DNA from: an uncultured Streptococcus sp.
GTDB lineage: Bacteria > Bacillota > Bacilli > Lactobacillales > Streptococcaceae
Length of the DNA stretch: 12,026 nucleotides
Reading direction: 5' to 3'
Assembly: GCA_934216185.1 (NCBI GenBank)
Contig: CAKQBM010000048.1
Span: 1-12,026, forward strand
The position numbers and the translations under genes were made by a program. Positions 6,406 to 12,026 of the stretch are shown here, piece after piece. Positions within the stretch are counted from its first letter, which is position 1. Every line of letters starts with the position of its first letter. The notes beneath the pieces are model-generated. The model did not search any database, was not told the origin of the DNA, and worked only from the letters and a program-made list of their open reading frames with translations.

Positions 6406-9099
6406 TTAAATAGTTAAATATAAAACATTACCAAAATCTGAAAAGACTGAATTTAATAAACAATATACCACCCCTGTTTCTCCTAACATTAATCCAGAAA
6501 TGGCATTCTGGTAGAGTGGTACCTTTTGATTTAATTTAAATTGACCACTTTTCACTTGATTTATTAAGTTTGTTTGTATAGTAGCAGAAAATTTTGATAA
6601 GAGTGCTTTATTTCCTAAAAACTGTAGAGTTAACAAATTTCCAGCTATGCCATGGCATAGTGAACTACCATTGGAACACAGAAAATCATTGTCTAATATA
6701 CCTTTGGGGAATTCATACAGTTTTTCTTTAGATAATCTACTTAATATTGGCAAAATACCCACTATTCCCCTGCACCAAGTAGTGGTTTCTTGCAGTTTCA
6801 TAATTTCTGAATCAGAAATATTTTCTACTAAATTAACTATTGTTTGCTTATTATATTCGGTGGGAAATACGTTCTCTAATTCTAATAAAGCATATATTAA
6901 TCCAAAAACACCATGTGCAATGCCTATGCCATCAATATTCAAATTTCCTTTAGATAATAAAATTTTAAATCTTTCACCAGCTACTTCTAAGACCTTTTTC
7001 AAAGATGGTACATAAAAATTCTTTTGAATATTACAAATAGCTACAATAAAACCCGATAACCCATCTATATAATCCAAATTTTCTGTCTTATCAATTATTG
7101 GAATGCTTTCATTCAACATTCGTTCTAACATTTCAAAATATCTATCATCTTTATAAGAATCGTATAAAACTGATAACATATAAATTATTGAACCAATCCC
7201 TGCGAAGACAGAAATCGTGATTGAATTTTTTTTCAAATCAATTTCAAATCTCTTCATAGCTACTTCAAAAATTTGAGATACTATCTGCCTATAGTAGTCC
7301 GAATTGCTAAATTTATCAAACTTAGCCAATAACAACAATATCCCAAAATTTTCATATAGATCATAATCAATGCCACCCATACTTACTTCGGGAAATAATT
7401 TAGTACATAATAAATTTGTATACCCCTCTATATAAAAGAGATTTTTATTCAACAGATTATCAAGATATTTCTTACAAACTTCTAAAATCTTATTTCTTTG
7501 AATCTCAATAGTATCTATACTACCTGAAGTAATATTCTTTAGCTTACTGGAAAATATGTTATCTTTGAGTAATAAGAAGCTCTTTTCAATTAGACTTTGT
7601 TGAAAATCAATATCTTTTTTGTTGATAGTTTCAATATAATTAATAATATTTACATGAACCTTCGAATCTATATACCCTTTAGACACCATACCTTCATAAT
7701 CATTCAGATCTTTGCTTGTGACAGAATGATAAAAATATGGTATATCACCTTGCCTTAATTGTCTTACTTCACTATTAATCACAGACTGGTCTAAACTTTT
7801 ATTTTTATATAATAAATCCAAAACTTTATTTTCTTGCTTAGTATCCTGAAGATAGTTGGCGTTATGTAATGCTTCTAAAAATTCAAAATATAATTGAGTA
7901 TCTCTTGGAACTACCCTGTTTATATTTGATTCATCCAAATTCTTAAAAATGAAATCAATTAAGAACGTTTTATTTTGAAAAAGGAAACTAGAGTACTTTG
8001 AAAAACCATCCAAATAATTGTCCAAATAATTAAATGGATCCATCTTCTCTAAACTATTATTTACCATAGATTTTTTTAATACCGGTAATCTTTTTTGGAC
8101 AAATTGTATATCAGAAGTATACTCATTAATCAAAAATTTATTTTCATAATATTCATCTTTATAACTGAAGTTTCCAAACATACCACTAACATCAAGTTTC
8201 TGAAACACTTCTGTTGGATTCGTTGGTAAAATAGAAGTATTTAAAACATTATTTATCATATTGGGATGCTTTACATCCCCCTTATTTCCTTGAACCGAAA
8301 ATAAAGTTTCTATATCATAAAATACAGGTGAATCGTTAGATATCAATATGTTATCAAAATGAATATCACTTAAGGTTAAAAAATATGCAATTGAAGTAAG
8401 TGCTCCTAAATTTAAATAATAACTCTTAATACATTCTTTATTTTGTGGTATTTCTTCCTCAACAAATTCTTGATATCCATATGTAAAACAATCTAAATTT
8501 TTTATTGTTTTTAAATTAAATGAGCTTCTTGAATTCAACTCCTTCAACAGATAATTGAAAAACCTTTCATTCGACAAAGAATGAGGTTTATATACCAATT
8601 TTTTATCTGAGAATTCCAATATGACTACACTCTTTCCGCCATTATGAGTATCTCCTTTATCATACTTTAAGTTCAATAATTCTTTCGCTTGTATATTTGG
8701 TTGTTCGAACTCTCCGAGTAGATTATTTTGATCTTTCACAATATGATCTAGAATTGTACAAGTGTAATCACAAAAGTTATTTTTAAGTTTATTTATTTTT
8801 CTAAATAGTAATGGGTACTTCTTCTTGAATATATTTTGATATTCAACTGTTAGAAATAGTTCATTATACTCCCTATACTCCTCTTCATTGTTTACAGAGT
8901 TATTATTTTTATTTTTTTTCCAATTATGTATATCTTGTATTAGTGCTGATAGAGATAAATCCTGTATTTTTTGCTCCAGTGTTTGTTTTATACGATCAAA
9001 ATTCAATTTAGGATATTGATTCGCATATTTTTTTGTTATTTCCTCAATACTATTACTACATTGCCATCTTACGAAATTATTAAATAATATTTTTTCCAT
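6406..9099 (-). CDS. lanM: Class II lanthionine synthetase (LanM)
   Basis: A bifunctional cytoplasmic enzyme of about 897 residues, at the short end for the family. It phosphorylates and eliminates water from Ser/Thr of LanA, then adds Cys thiols to form (methyl)lanthionine. The N-terminal dehydratase half shows GDTHNGGKSV near residue 150, the Lys-bearing LVYKPHSL, the SDIHFDN loop near 246 and FYDIETLF near 263. The C-terminal cyclase half is LanC-like, with GIAHG near 727, the zinc ligands Cys in TTWCRGIVG near 776 and Cys-His in SLCHGIAGN near 815. No key motif is missing. The ATG at 9099 is chosen because AGGA (9107-9110) lies seven bases upstream; an ATG two codons earlier (9105) is only one base from it. 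Very AT-rich, unlike the adc genes. Confidence 0.95.
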   Translation of the reverse strand: MEKILFNNFVRWQCSNSIEEITKKYANQYPKLNFDRIKQTLEQKIQDLSLSALIQDIHNWKKNKNNNSVNNEEEYREYNELFLTVEYQNIFKKKYPLLFRKINKLKNNFCDYTCTILDHIVKDQNNLLGEFEQPNIQAKELLNLKYDKGDTHNGGKSVVILEFSDKKLVYKPHSLSNERFFNYLLKELNSRSSFNLKTIKNLDCFTYGYQEFVEEEIPQNKECIKSYYLNLGALTSIAYFLTLSDIHFDNILISNDSPVFYDIETLFSVQGNKGDVKHPNMINNVLNTSILPTNPTEVFQKLDVSGMFGNFSYKDEYYENKFLINEYTSDIQFVQKRLPVLKKSMVNNSLEKMDPFNYLDNYLDGFSKYSSFLFQNKTFLIDFIFKNLDESNINRVVPRDTQLYFEFLEALHNANYLQDTKQENKVLDLLYKNKSLDQSVINSEVRQLRQGDIPYFYHSVTSKDLNDYEGMVSKGYIDSKVHVNIINYIETINKKDIDFQQSLIEKSFLLLKDNIFSSKLKNITSGSIDTIEIQRNKILEVCKKYLDNLLNKNLFYIEGYTNLLCTKLFPEVSMGGIDYDLYENFGILLLLAKFDKFSNSDYYRQIVSQIFEVAMKRFEIDLKKNSITISVFAGIGSIIYMLSVLYDSYKDDRYFEMLERMLNESIPIIDKTENLDYIDGLSGFIVAICNIQKNFYVPSLKKVLEVAGERFKILLSKGNLNIDGIGIAHGVFGLIYALLELENVFPTEYNKQTIVNLVENISDSEIMKLQETTTWCRGIVGILPILSRLSKEKLYEFPKGILDNDFLCSNGSSLCHGIAGNLLTLQFLGNKALLSKFSATIQTNLINQVKSGQFKLNQKVPLYQNAISGLMLGETGVVYCLLNSVFSDFGNVLYLTI

Positions 9100-9119
9100 A
9101 ATCATTTCCTTATTTCATA

Positions 9120-9172
9120 TTTTAAATTGGAACCCTAACACTACTCTATAATATTAAGATTCCAATTTAAAA
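9120..9172. repeat. Perfect 13-bp inverted repeat before lanM
   Basis: TTTTAAATTGGAA (9120-9132) and TTCCAATTTAAAA (9160-9172) are exact reverse complements around a 27-base loop. The inner arm ends ten bases before the lanM ribosome binding site. There is no following T run, so it is not a classical terminator. It could set the ratio of lanA to lanM expression, bind a protein, or protect RNA. Confidence 0.85.
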
Positions 9173-9264
9173 CAGGAACACAAATAATTTGTTTTTATTA
9201 GCTACAAAGTGACTGTGGACTCTCTTTTGTAAAGAAGTTACTTCTATGCTCTTCCTATTTTAAT

Positions 9265-9316
9265 TTCACATGGTTTTGGTATTAGTTTACATAATCATCT
9301 CTATAACCAATGTGAA
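9265..9316. repeat. Interrupted 11-bp inverted repeat after lanA
   Basis: TTCACATGGTT (9265-9275) pairs with AACCAATGTGAA (9305-9316) with one bulged A and a 29-base loop. It lies just after the lanA stop codon and lacks a T tract. It may be an mRNA-stabilising or attenuating hairpin for the precursor message. Confidence 0.5.
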
Positions 9317-9349
9317 TCCAAACTAGTTTTAGCAGTAAAGAATTACAAC

Positions 9350-9556
9350 TTATTTACAAAATCCTTTTCCACAACTTCTGTACTTAGTGATAAAATTTGA
9401 AACAGTTAGGGTAAGTGTAGTTAGGGCTGTAATTTCAGGTGTTGTCAATGGTGCAAGTACTGACGGAGTAGTTCTTGGTTGAACATCTCCACTTGCACCG
9501 GACAATTTTTCTAAGCGTTCAAGATCAACTTTACCTTCAAAAAGATTGTTTGTCAT
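9350..9556 (-). CDS. lanA: Class II lanthipeptide precursor, cytolysin-type leader
   Basis: 68 residues, started by ATG 9556 with a strong AGGAGG (9564-9569) seven bases upstream. The leader is short (MTNNLFEGKVDLERLEKLSG and AS, residues 1-22) and has the acidic/Leu helix expected for LanM binding. The stretch GASGDVQPRTTP (20-31) aligns with GSGDVQAETTP of cytolysin precursors: LanT should cut after or near Ser22, then LanP after Arg28. The predicted core is residues 29-68: 13 Ser/Thr (29, 30, 32, 38, 39, 43, 46, 47, 49, 51, 53, 57, 61) but only Cys62 and Cys67, near the C-terminus in RSCGKGFCK. At most two thioether rings can form, leaving many dehydrated residues in the N-terminal TTP-rich half. 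The core contains no Gly before residue 63. I do not recognise this mature sequence as a described lantibiotic. It precedes lanM, lanT and lanP in one transcriptional direction. Confidence 0.92.
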   Translation of the reverse strand: MTNNLFEGKVDLERLEKLSGASGDVQPRTTPSVLAPLTTPEITALTTLTLTVSNFITKYRSCGKGFCK

Positions 9557-9597
9557 ATCATTTCCTCCTGTCTTATTTGTGTTCCGTTTTTAATTTT

Positions 9598-9603
9598 ATT
9601 ATA
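9598..9603 (-). promoter_or_regulatory. Probable -10 box of the lanthipeptide operon
   Basis: A consensus TATAAT on the minus strand lies 42 bases before the lanA start. The region 17 bases further upstream is pure A/T with no good -35 box; TTGATT at 9616-9621 is only 12 bases away. The weak -35 suggests that an activator is needed, but no regulator gene is in the window. Confidence 0.55.
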
Positions 9604-9610
9604 AAAAAAG

Positions 9611-9640
9611 AAAAAAATCAATATAAAATTTGATTTTTTT
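9611..9640. repeat. Perfect 11-bp inverted repeat upstream of the lanA -10 box
   Basis: AAAAAAATCAA (9611-9621) and TTGATTTTTTT (9630-9640) are exact reverse complements around TATAAAAT. It covers the place where a -35 box would be. It may be a regulator binding site, or an A/U-only terminator for adcB read on the minus strand, since the second arm ends in seven T's. The sequence alone does not decide. Confidence 0.6.
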
Positions 9641-9722
9641 AATTATTTTTTTATGTATTTCTTACCTAAAAACACTTCCATATTTCTAGTTCTTCTCAAA
9701 CTAATTTTCTGGTAACAAGCAC

Positions 9723-10535
9723 CTACTCCGCCTTGAGTAAAGGCTGGAAGAGCATAACCAGACCAAAGAAGGCGATAAAGATGAGGGTAATAGTTGCACT
9801 AGCTGGTGTTTCCCAATAATAGGAAATAAAGATACCAGAGAGCATTCCAACCAAACCAATACCAATAGCCCAGAAAATAACAGATTTAAAGGTTTGACCT
9901 AATTTCATACCAATAGCTGCAGGAAGAATCATGATGGTAGAAACCAAAAGTGATCCTGCTGCTGGAATCATCAGGGCAATCGCTATCCCTGTCACAATAT
10001 TGAAGAGGAGAGACATGAGACGAACTGGCAAACCATCTACATGAGCGGTATCCTCGTCAAAGGTTAAAAGATACATAGGACGAATAAAGAGTAGGGTCAA
10101 GACCAGTACAATGGCCGCAATGACAAAGAGGGCACGCACCTGCTCAGCGCTAATCGTGATGATAGAACCAAAAAGATAGCTATCCAGACTCATACTACTG
10201 CTACCCGCCTTGTTACTAAGAATAAGAGCCACTGCCAATCCCATTGACATGAGGATAGCCGTTGAAATCTCCATATAATGCTTGTAACTGACCCTGAGAT
10301 ATTCTAAAACCAAAGCAGCAATAACCACAACCACAAGGGTCATCCAAGTGGTTGATAGTCCCAAGAAAATCCCAACAGCCACCCCAGCTAGGGACACGTG
10401 ACTTAAGGTATCGCTCATCAGACTCTGACGACGAAGAATTAAGAAAAGCCCCAAAATTGGCGAAAAGATACTGATAGCAATCACGGCGAGAATAGCACGT
10501 TGCATAAAATCATAGGCTAATAATTCACTAATCAT
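9723..10535 (-). CDS. adcB: Zinc ABC transporter membrane subunit AdcB
   Basis: 270 residues from ATG 10535, preceded by GAGAGGAG seven bases upstream; an in-frame ATG 11 codons earlier lies inside adcC and lacks a site. It is a metal-type ABC-3 permease with about eight membrane helices. Conserved parts are [21 protein letters not shown] (residues about 30-50, shortened here to its family hallmark [12 protein letters not shown]), [10 protein letters not shown] and the small-residue helix [19 protein letters not shown]. It forms the channel for zinc uptake with AdcC and a zinc-binding lipoprotein. The start overlaps the adcC stop by eight bases, so translation is coupled. In pneumococcus adcA follows directly; here the lanthipeptide promoter follows instead. 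No GC-rich terminator is seen after the stop. Confidence 0.93.
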   Translation of the reverse strand: MISELLAYDFMQRAILAVIAISIFSPILGLFLILRRQSLMSDTLSHVSLAGVAVGIFLGLSTTWMTLVVVVIAALVLEYLRVSYKHYMEISTAILMSMGLAVALILSNKAGSSSMSLDSYLFGSIITISAEQVRALFVIAAIVLVLTLLFIRPMYLLTFDEDTAHVDGLPVRLMSLLFNIVTGIAIALMIPAAGSLLVSTIMILPAAIGMKLGQTFKSVIFWAIGIGLVGMLSGIFISYYWETPASATITLIFIAFFGLVMLFQPLLKAE

Positions 10536-11235
10536 GTTTGTGCTCCTCTCCATCCTTTTCATGGACATTGAAACAACGCCAAGGCAATTTCTGGTTACGA
10601 ACCAGATGAATATTACGGTCGGTGTACTCCTTGACTTCCTCTGGATCGTGGGTAATCATCAAGACAGACTTGCCATGCTTGTGAGCCGAGTGGTGCATGA
10701 GTTCATAGAAAGTATTGGCTGTTCCTGCATCCATACCCGTCGTTGGCTCATCCAAGACAAAGATATCTGGATCCGAGGCAAAAATACGAGCAATAACGGC
10801 ACGTTGCTTTTGCCCACCTGAGAGACGACCAATTTGCTTGTGACGATTTTCCCACATACCTACAGACTCAAGGGCACGTTGAACATGCTCCAAGTCGTGC
10901 TTAGTCAAACGACGGAACCAGCCCTGGCGAGGATAACGACCAGACTTAACAAACTCGTAGACCGTGCTTGGAAAACCTGCATTAAAGCTGGCAATCTGCT
11001 GTGGAAGATAGGCCATGCGAAGCTTTTTACCATCTTTATTGGTTTCAGAGATGGTTACAGTTCCCTTCTTAGGCTTAAGAATTCCTAGGGTAGCCTTAAT
11101 GAGCGTTGACTTGGCAGCTCCATTTTCCCCAGTTAGGGTCACAAACTCCCCAGAATCCAAATGATAATGAATATTGTCCAGAACAGGCTCCGCATCATAC
11201 TGGAAGCTCAGTCCTTCAACTGTAATATAGCGCAT
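10528..11235 (-). CDS. adcC: Zinc ABC transporter ATPase AdcC
   Basis: A 235-residue cytoplasmic ATPase that drives zinc import through AdcB. Walker A is GENGAAKST at residues 36-44, with Ala in place of the usual Gly before the Lys, a form I also recall for pneumococcal AdcC. The rest is canonical: Q-loop AYLPQQ near 82, signature RLSGGQKQR near 140, Walker [14 protein letters not shown] near 160 and ITHDPEEV near 196. The C-terminus is rich in His and acidic residues ([12 protein letters not shown]), common in zinc-handling proteins. ATG 11235 has GAGG six bases upstream and lies one base after the adcR stop codon. Confidence 0.95.
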   Translation of the reverse strand: MRYITVEGLSFQYDAEPVLDNIHYHLDSGEFVTLTGENGAAKSTLIKATLGILKPKKGTVTISETNKDGKKLRMAYLPQQIASFNAGFPSTVYEFVKSGRYPRQGWFRRLTKHDLEHVQRALESVGMWENRHKQIGRLSGGQKQRAVIARIFASDPDIFVLDEPTTGMDAGTANTFYELMHHSAHKHGKSVLMITHDPEEVKEYTDRNIHLVRNQKLPWRCFNVHEKDGEEHKHD

Positions 11236-11236
11236 C

Positions 11237-11680
11237 TTATTCCTCGATTTTTTCTTCTAATTTCGTCAAGAAACGCCCTATAATCTGACGTTCTTTACTA
11301 TCAAACTGCTCCAATACAGAGCGATAGACACCCAAGGTCTCTTGGTGGTGTTCCTCATGCTCTTGAGCTATGGGTTGAGCCTCTTGTGTCAAGACAAAGT
11401 AGGTCACGCGCCCATCATCCTTGTCTTTCTTAGCCTCCAACATACCCTCTTTGACCAAGGTTTTAACAGCCTTGGTAACAGCAGCCTGACTGACATTTAA
11501 GGTCTTTGCCAACTCCGAATTGGTCTTGCGACCCTCAGCCAAAAGCATGAGAATATGTTCCTGAGTATTAGTTAATTTGACTTGACTACGGCACTGCCCA
11601 ATAAGGAGCTCATGCTGATTTTCAGACTTGAGCACGATTTGATTAATCAATTGATTGACTTGTTCTTCTAGTTCTAGCAT
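11237..11680 (-). CDS. adcR: Zinc-responsive MarR-family repressor AdcR
   Basis: 147 residues from ATG 11680. This start is chosen over the ATG four codons earlier (11692) because GGAG at 11687-11690 lies six bases upstream of it, and because it places Glu24, Cys30, Glu41, His42, Glu107, His108 and His112 exactly at the residue numbers of the two zinc sites described for pneumococcal AdcR. The winged helix-turn-helix spans about 53-95 ([20 protein letters not shown], then wing [10 protein letters not shown]). With zinc bound, the dimer represses zinc-uptake genes. It is first gene of adcR-adcC-adcB and has its operator in its own promoter, so it is autoregulated. Confidence 0.96.
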   Translation of the reverse strand: MLELEEQVNQLINQIVLKSENQHELLIGQCRSQVKLTNTQEHILMLLAEGRKTNSELAKTLNVSQAAVTKAVKTLVKEGMLEAKKDKDDGRVTYFVLTQEAQPIAQEHEEHHQETLGVYRSVLEQFDSKERQIIGRFLTKLEEKIEE

Positions 11681-11696
11681 TGCTTTCTCCATTTAC

Positions 11697-11708
11697 TTAA
11701 CCAGTTAA
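11697..11708. promoter_or_regulatory. AdcR operator
   Basis: TTAACCAGTTAA is an exact match to the AdcR consensus TTAACYRGTTAA. It begins at the last base of the -10 box and covers the transcription start region, so zinc-loaded AdcR would block the adcRCB promoter. Confidence 0.93.
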
Positions 11709-11736
11709 TTATATCGAAAACACAGAGATTTTGCAA
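11708..11736 (-). promoter_or_regulatory. Promoter of adcR-adcC-adcB
   Basis: On the minus strand TTGCAA (11731-11736) and TATAAT (11708-11713) are separated by exactly 17 bases, a strong sigma-A-type promoter. The transcript would start near 11700, leaving a leader of about 20 bases before adcR. Confidence 0.88.
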
Positions 11737-11802
11737 GGGAGGACAAAGAAAAAGATTGGCAGTGCGTTGTCATCAATATCAAGGAAGAATAGACGGAAAA
11801 TA

Positions 11803-11829
11803 AAAACCTAACCAATCTGGTTAAGTTTT
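11803..11829 (-). terminator. Rho-independent terminator of the dihydrouridine synthase gene
   Basis: On the minus strand AAAACTTAACCA pairs with TGGTTAGGTTTT (one mismatch) around a GAT loop and is followed by a T-rich run. It starts 15 bases after the stop codon at 11844. Confidence 0.8.
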
Positions 11830-11843
11830 CATCATATAGAAGT

Positions 11844-12026
11844 TTATCGTAAAGTCGCAAAGATTTCTTCGACCTGAGCAACAGACTCGGCACGTGAGAC
11901 TTCGCCACGAACCTTAGCTGCTCCTGCTGTTCCACGAAGATAGTGTGGTGCCAGACCACGGAATTCACGGACAGCAATCATCTCACCTTTAAGGTCCACC
12001 AAACGTTTGAGGTGGTCTTCAGCGAT
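11844..12026 (-). CDS. dus: tRNA-dihydrouridine synthase, C-terminal part only
   Basis: The last 60 codons of a gene that enters from the right edge. The text EFRGLAPHYLRGTAGAAKVR followed by GEVSRAESVAQVEEIF is typical of the C-terminal helical domain of streptococcal Dus proteins, flavoenzymes that reduce uridine in the D-loop of tRNA. The catalytic TIM barrel lies outside the window. The gene ends with TAA at 11844 and has its own terminator, so it is not in the adc operon. The paralog cannot be told from this piece. Confidence 0.82.
   Translation of the reverse strand: MAEDHLKRLVDLKGEMIAVREFRGLAPHYLRGTAGAAKVRGEVSRAESVAQVEEIFATLR

Noticed and set aside
6647..7015. 122-codon open frame on the plus strand
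   Set aside because: Antisense to the conserved cyclase domain of lanM, with no recognisable product or start signals; a shadow frame.
9320..9329. AAACTAGTTT palindrome after lanA
   Set aside because: A short 10-base palindrome in AT-rich DNA is expected by chance and no site type fits.
9106..9349. Second lanthipeptide precursor as in two-component systems
   Set aside because: All minus-strand frames in the gap are cut by stop codons and none shows GDVQ or a Cys-rich end.
9643..9681. Twelve-codon frame MEVFLGKKYIKK after adcB
   Set aside because: Too short and without a ribosome binding site; no link to adcA could be seen.
11036..11130. AdcC Walker A with Ala instead of Gly (GENGAAKST) as an inactivating change
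   Set aside because: I recall the same residues in pneumococcal AdcC, and all other ATPase motifs are intact, so it is likely a family trait.
11803..11829. TTAACCA...TGGTTA after dus looks like a second AdcR operator
   Set aside because: The half sites are too far apart for TTAACYRGTTAA, and stem, tight loop and T run after a stop codon fit a terminator better.

Overview
The window looks like chromosome from a low-GC Gram-positive coccus, most likely a viridans-group Streptococcus. The evidence is an AdcR whose seven zinc ligands fall at the pneumococcal residue numbers, an adcR-adcC-adcB order, a perfect AdcR operator, and a decayed ISL3-family transposase of streptococcal type. I cannot name the species from the sequence alone.

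Left part (1-2240). Positions 1-70 hold the promoter of a leftward gene that starts just outside the window. It has a perfect 16-bp LacI/MalR-type palindrome and a cre-like site, so that gene is probably under sugar control. Next is a leftward AEC-family membrane transporter (144-1082) with its own terminator, followed by a rightward ISL3 transposase pseudogene (1243-2181) broken by an in-frame deletion, a nonsense codon, a frameshift and a missing 3' end.

Centre (2185-9640). This is a strikingly AT-rich block, all on the minus strand, and it is a compact class II lanthipeptide cluster. In transcription order it holds a precursor peptide (lanA, 9350-9556), a bifunctional LanM synthetase, a LanT transporter with a C39 peptidase domain, a 60-residue two-helix membrane protein (candidate self-protection factor) and a secreted subtilisin-like LanP protease. 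The precursor carries a cytolysin-type GDVQ hexapeptide between the C39 site and the core. This predicts two-step maturation: LanT removes the leader during export, then LanP removes GDVQPR outside the cell. Unlike the enterococcal cytolysin (GDVQAE), the last residue of the hexapeptide is Arg, as in nisin or epidermin leaders. The protease has three tandem 18-residue repeats in its propeptide, each flanked by Arg-Glu, and a degenerate LPxTG-like C-terminus (LPNLG). No regulator and no LanFEG immunity transporter are present in the window.

Right part (9723-12026). The zinc-uptake operon adcR-adcC-adcB runs leftward from one promoter, with the AdcR operator touching the -10 box. No adcA follows adcB: the lanthipeptide cluster begins about 80 bases after the adcB stop, with no GC-rich terminator between. 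A partial tRNA-dihydrouridine synthase gene with its terminator closes the window.

Main interest: a probably undescribed single-component lanthipeptide with a hybrid class I/class II leader and a matching Arg-specific activating protease, inserted between an IS remnant and the zinc-regulated adc operon.
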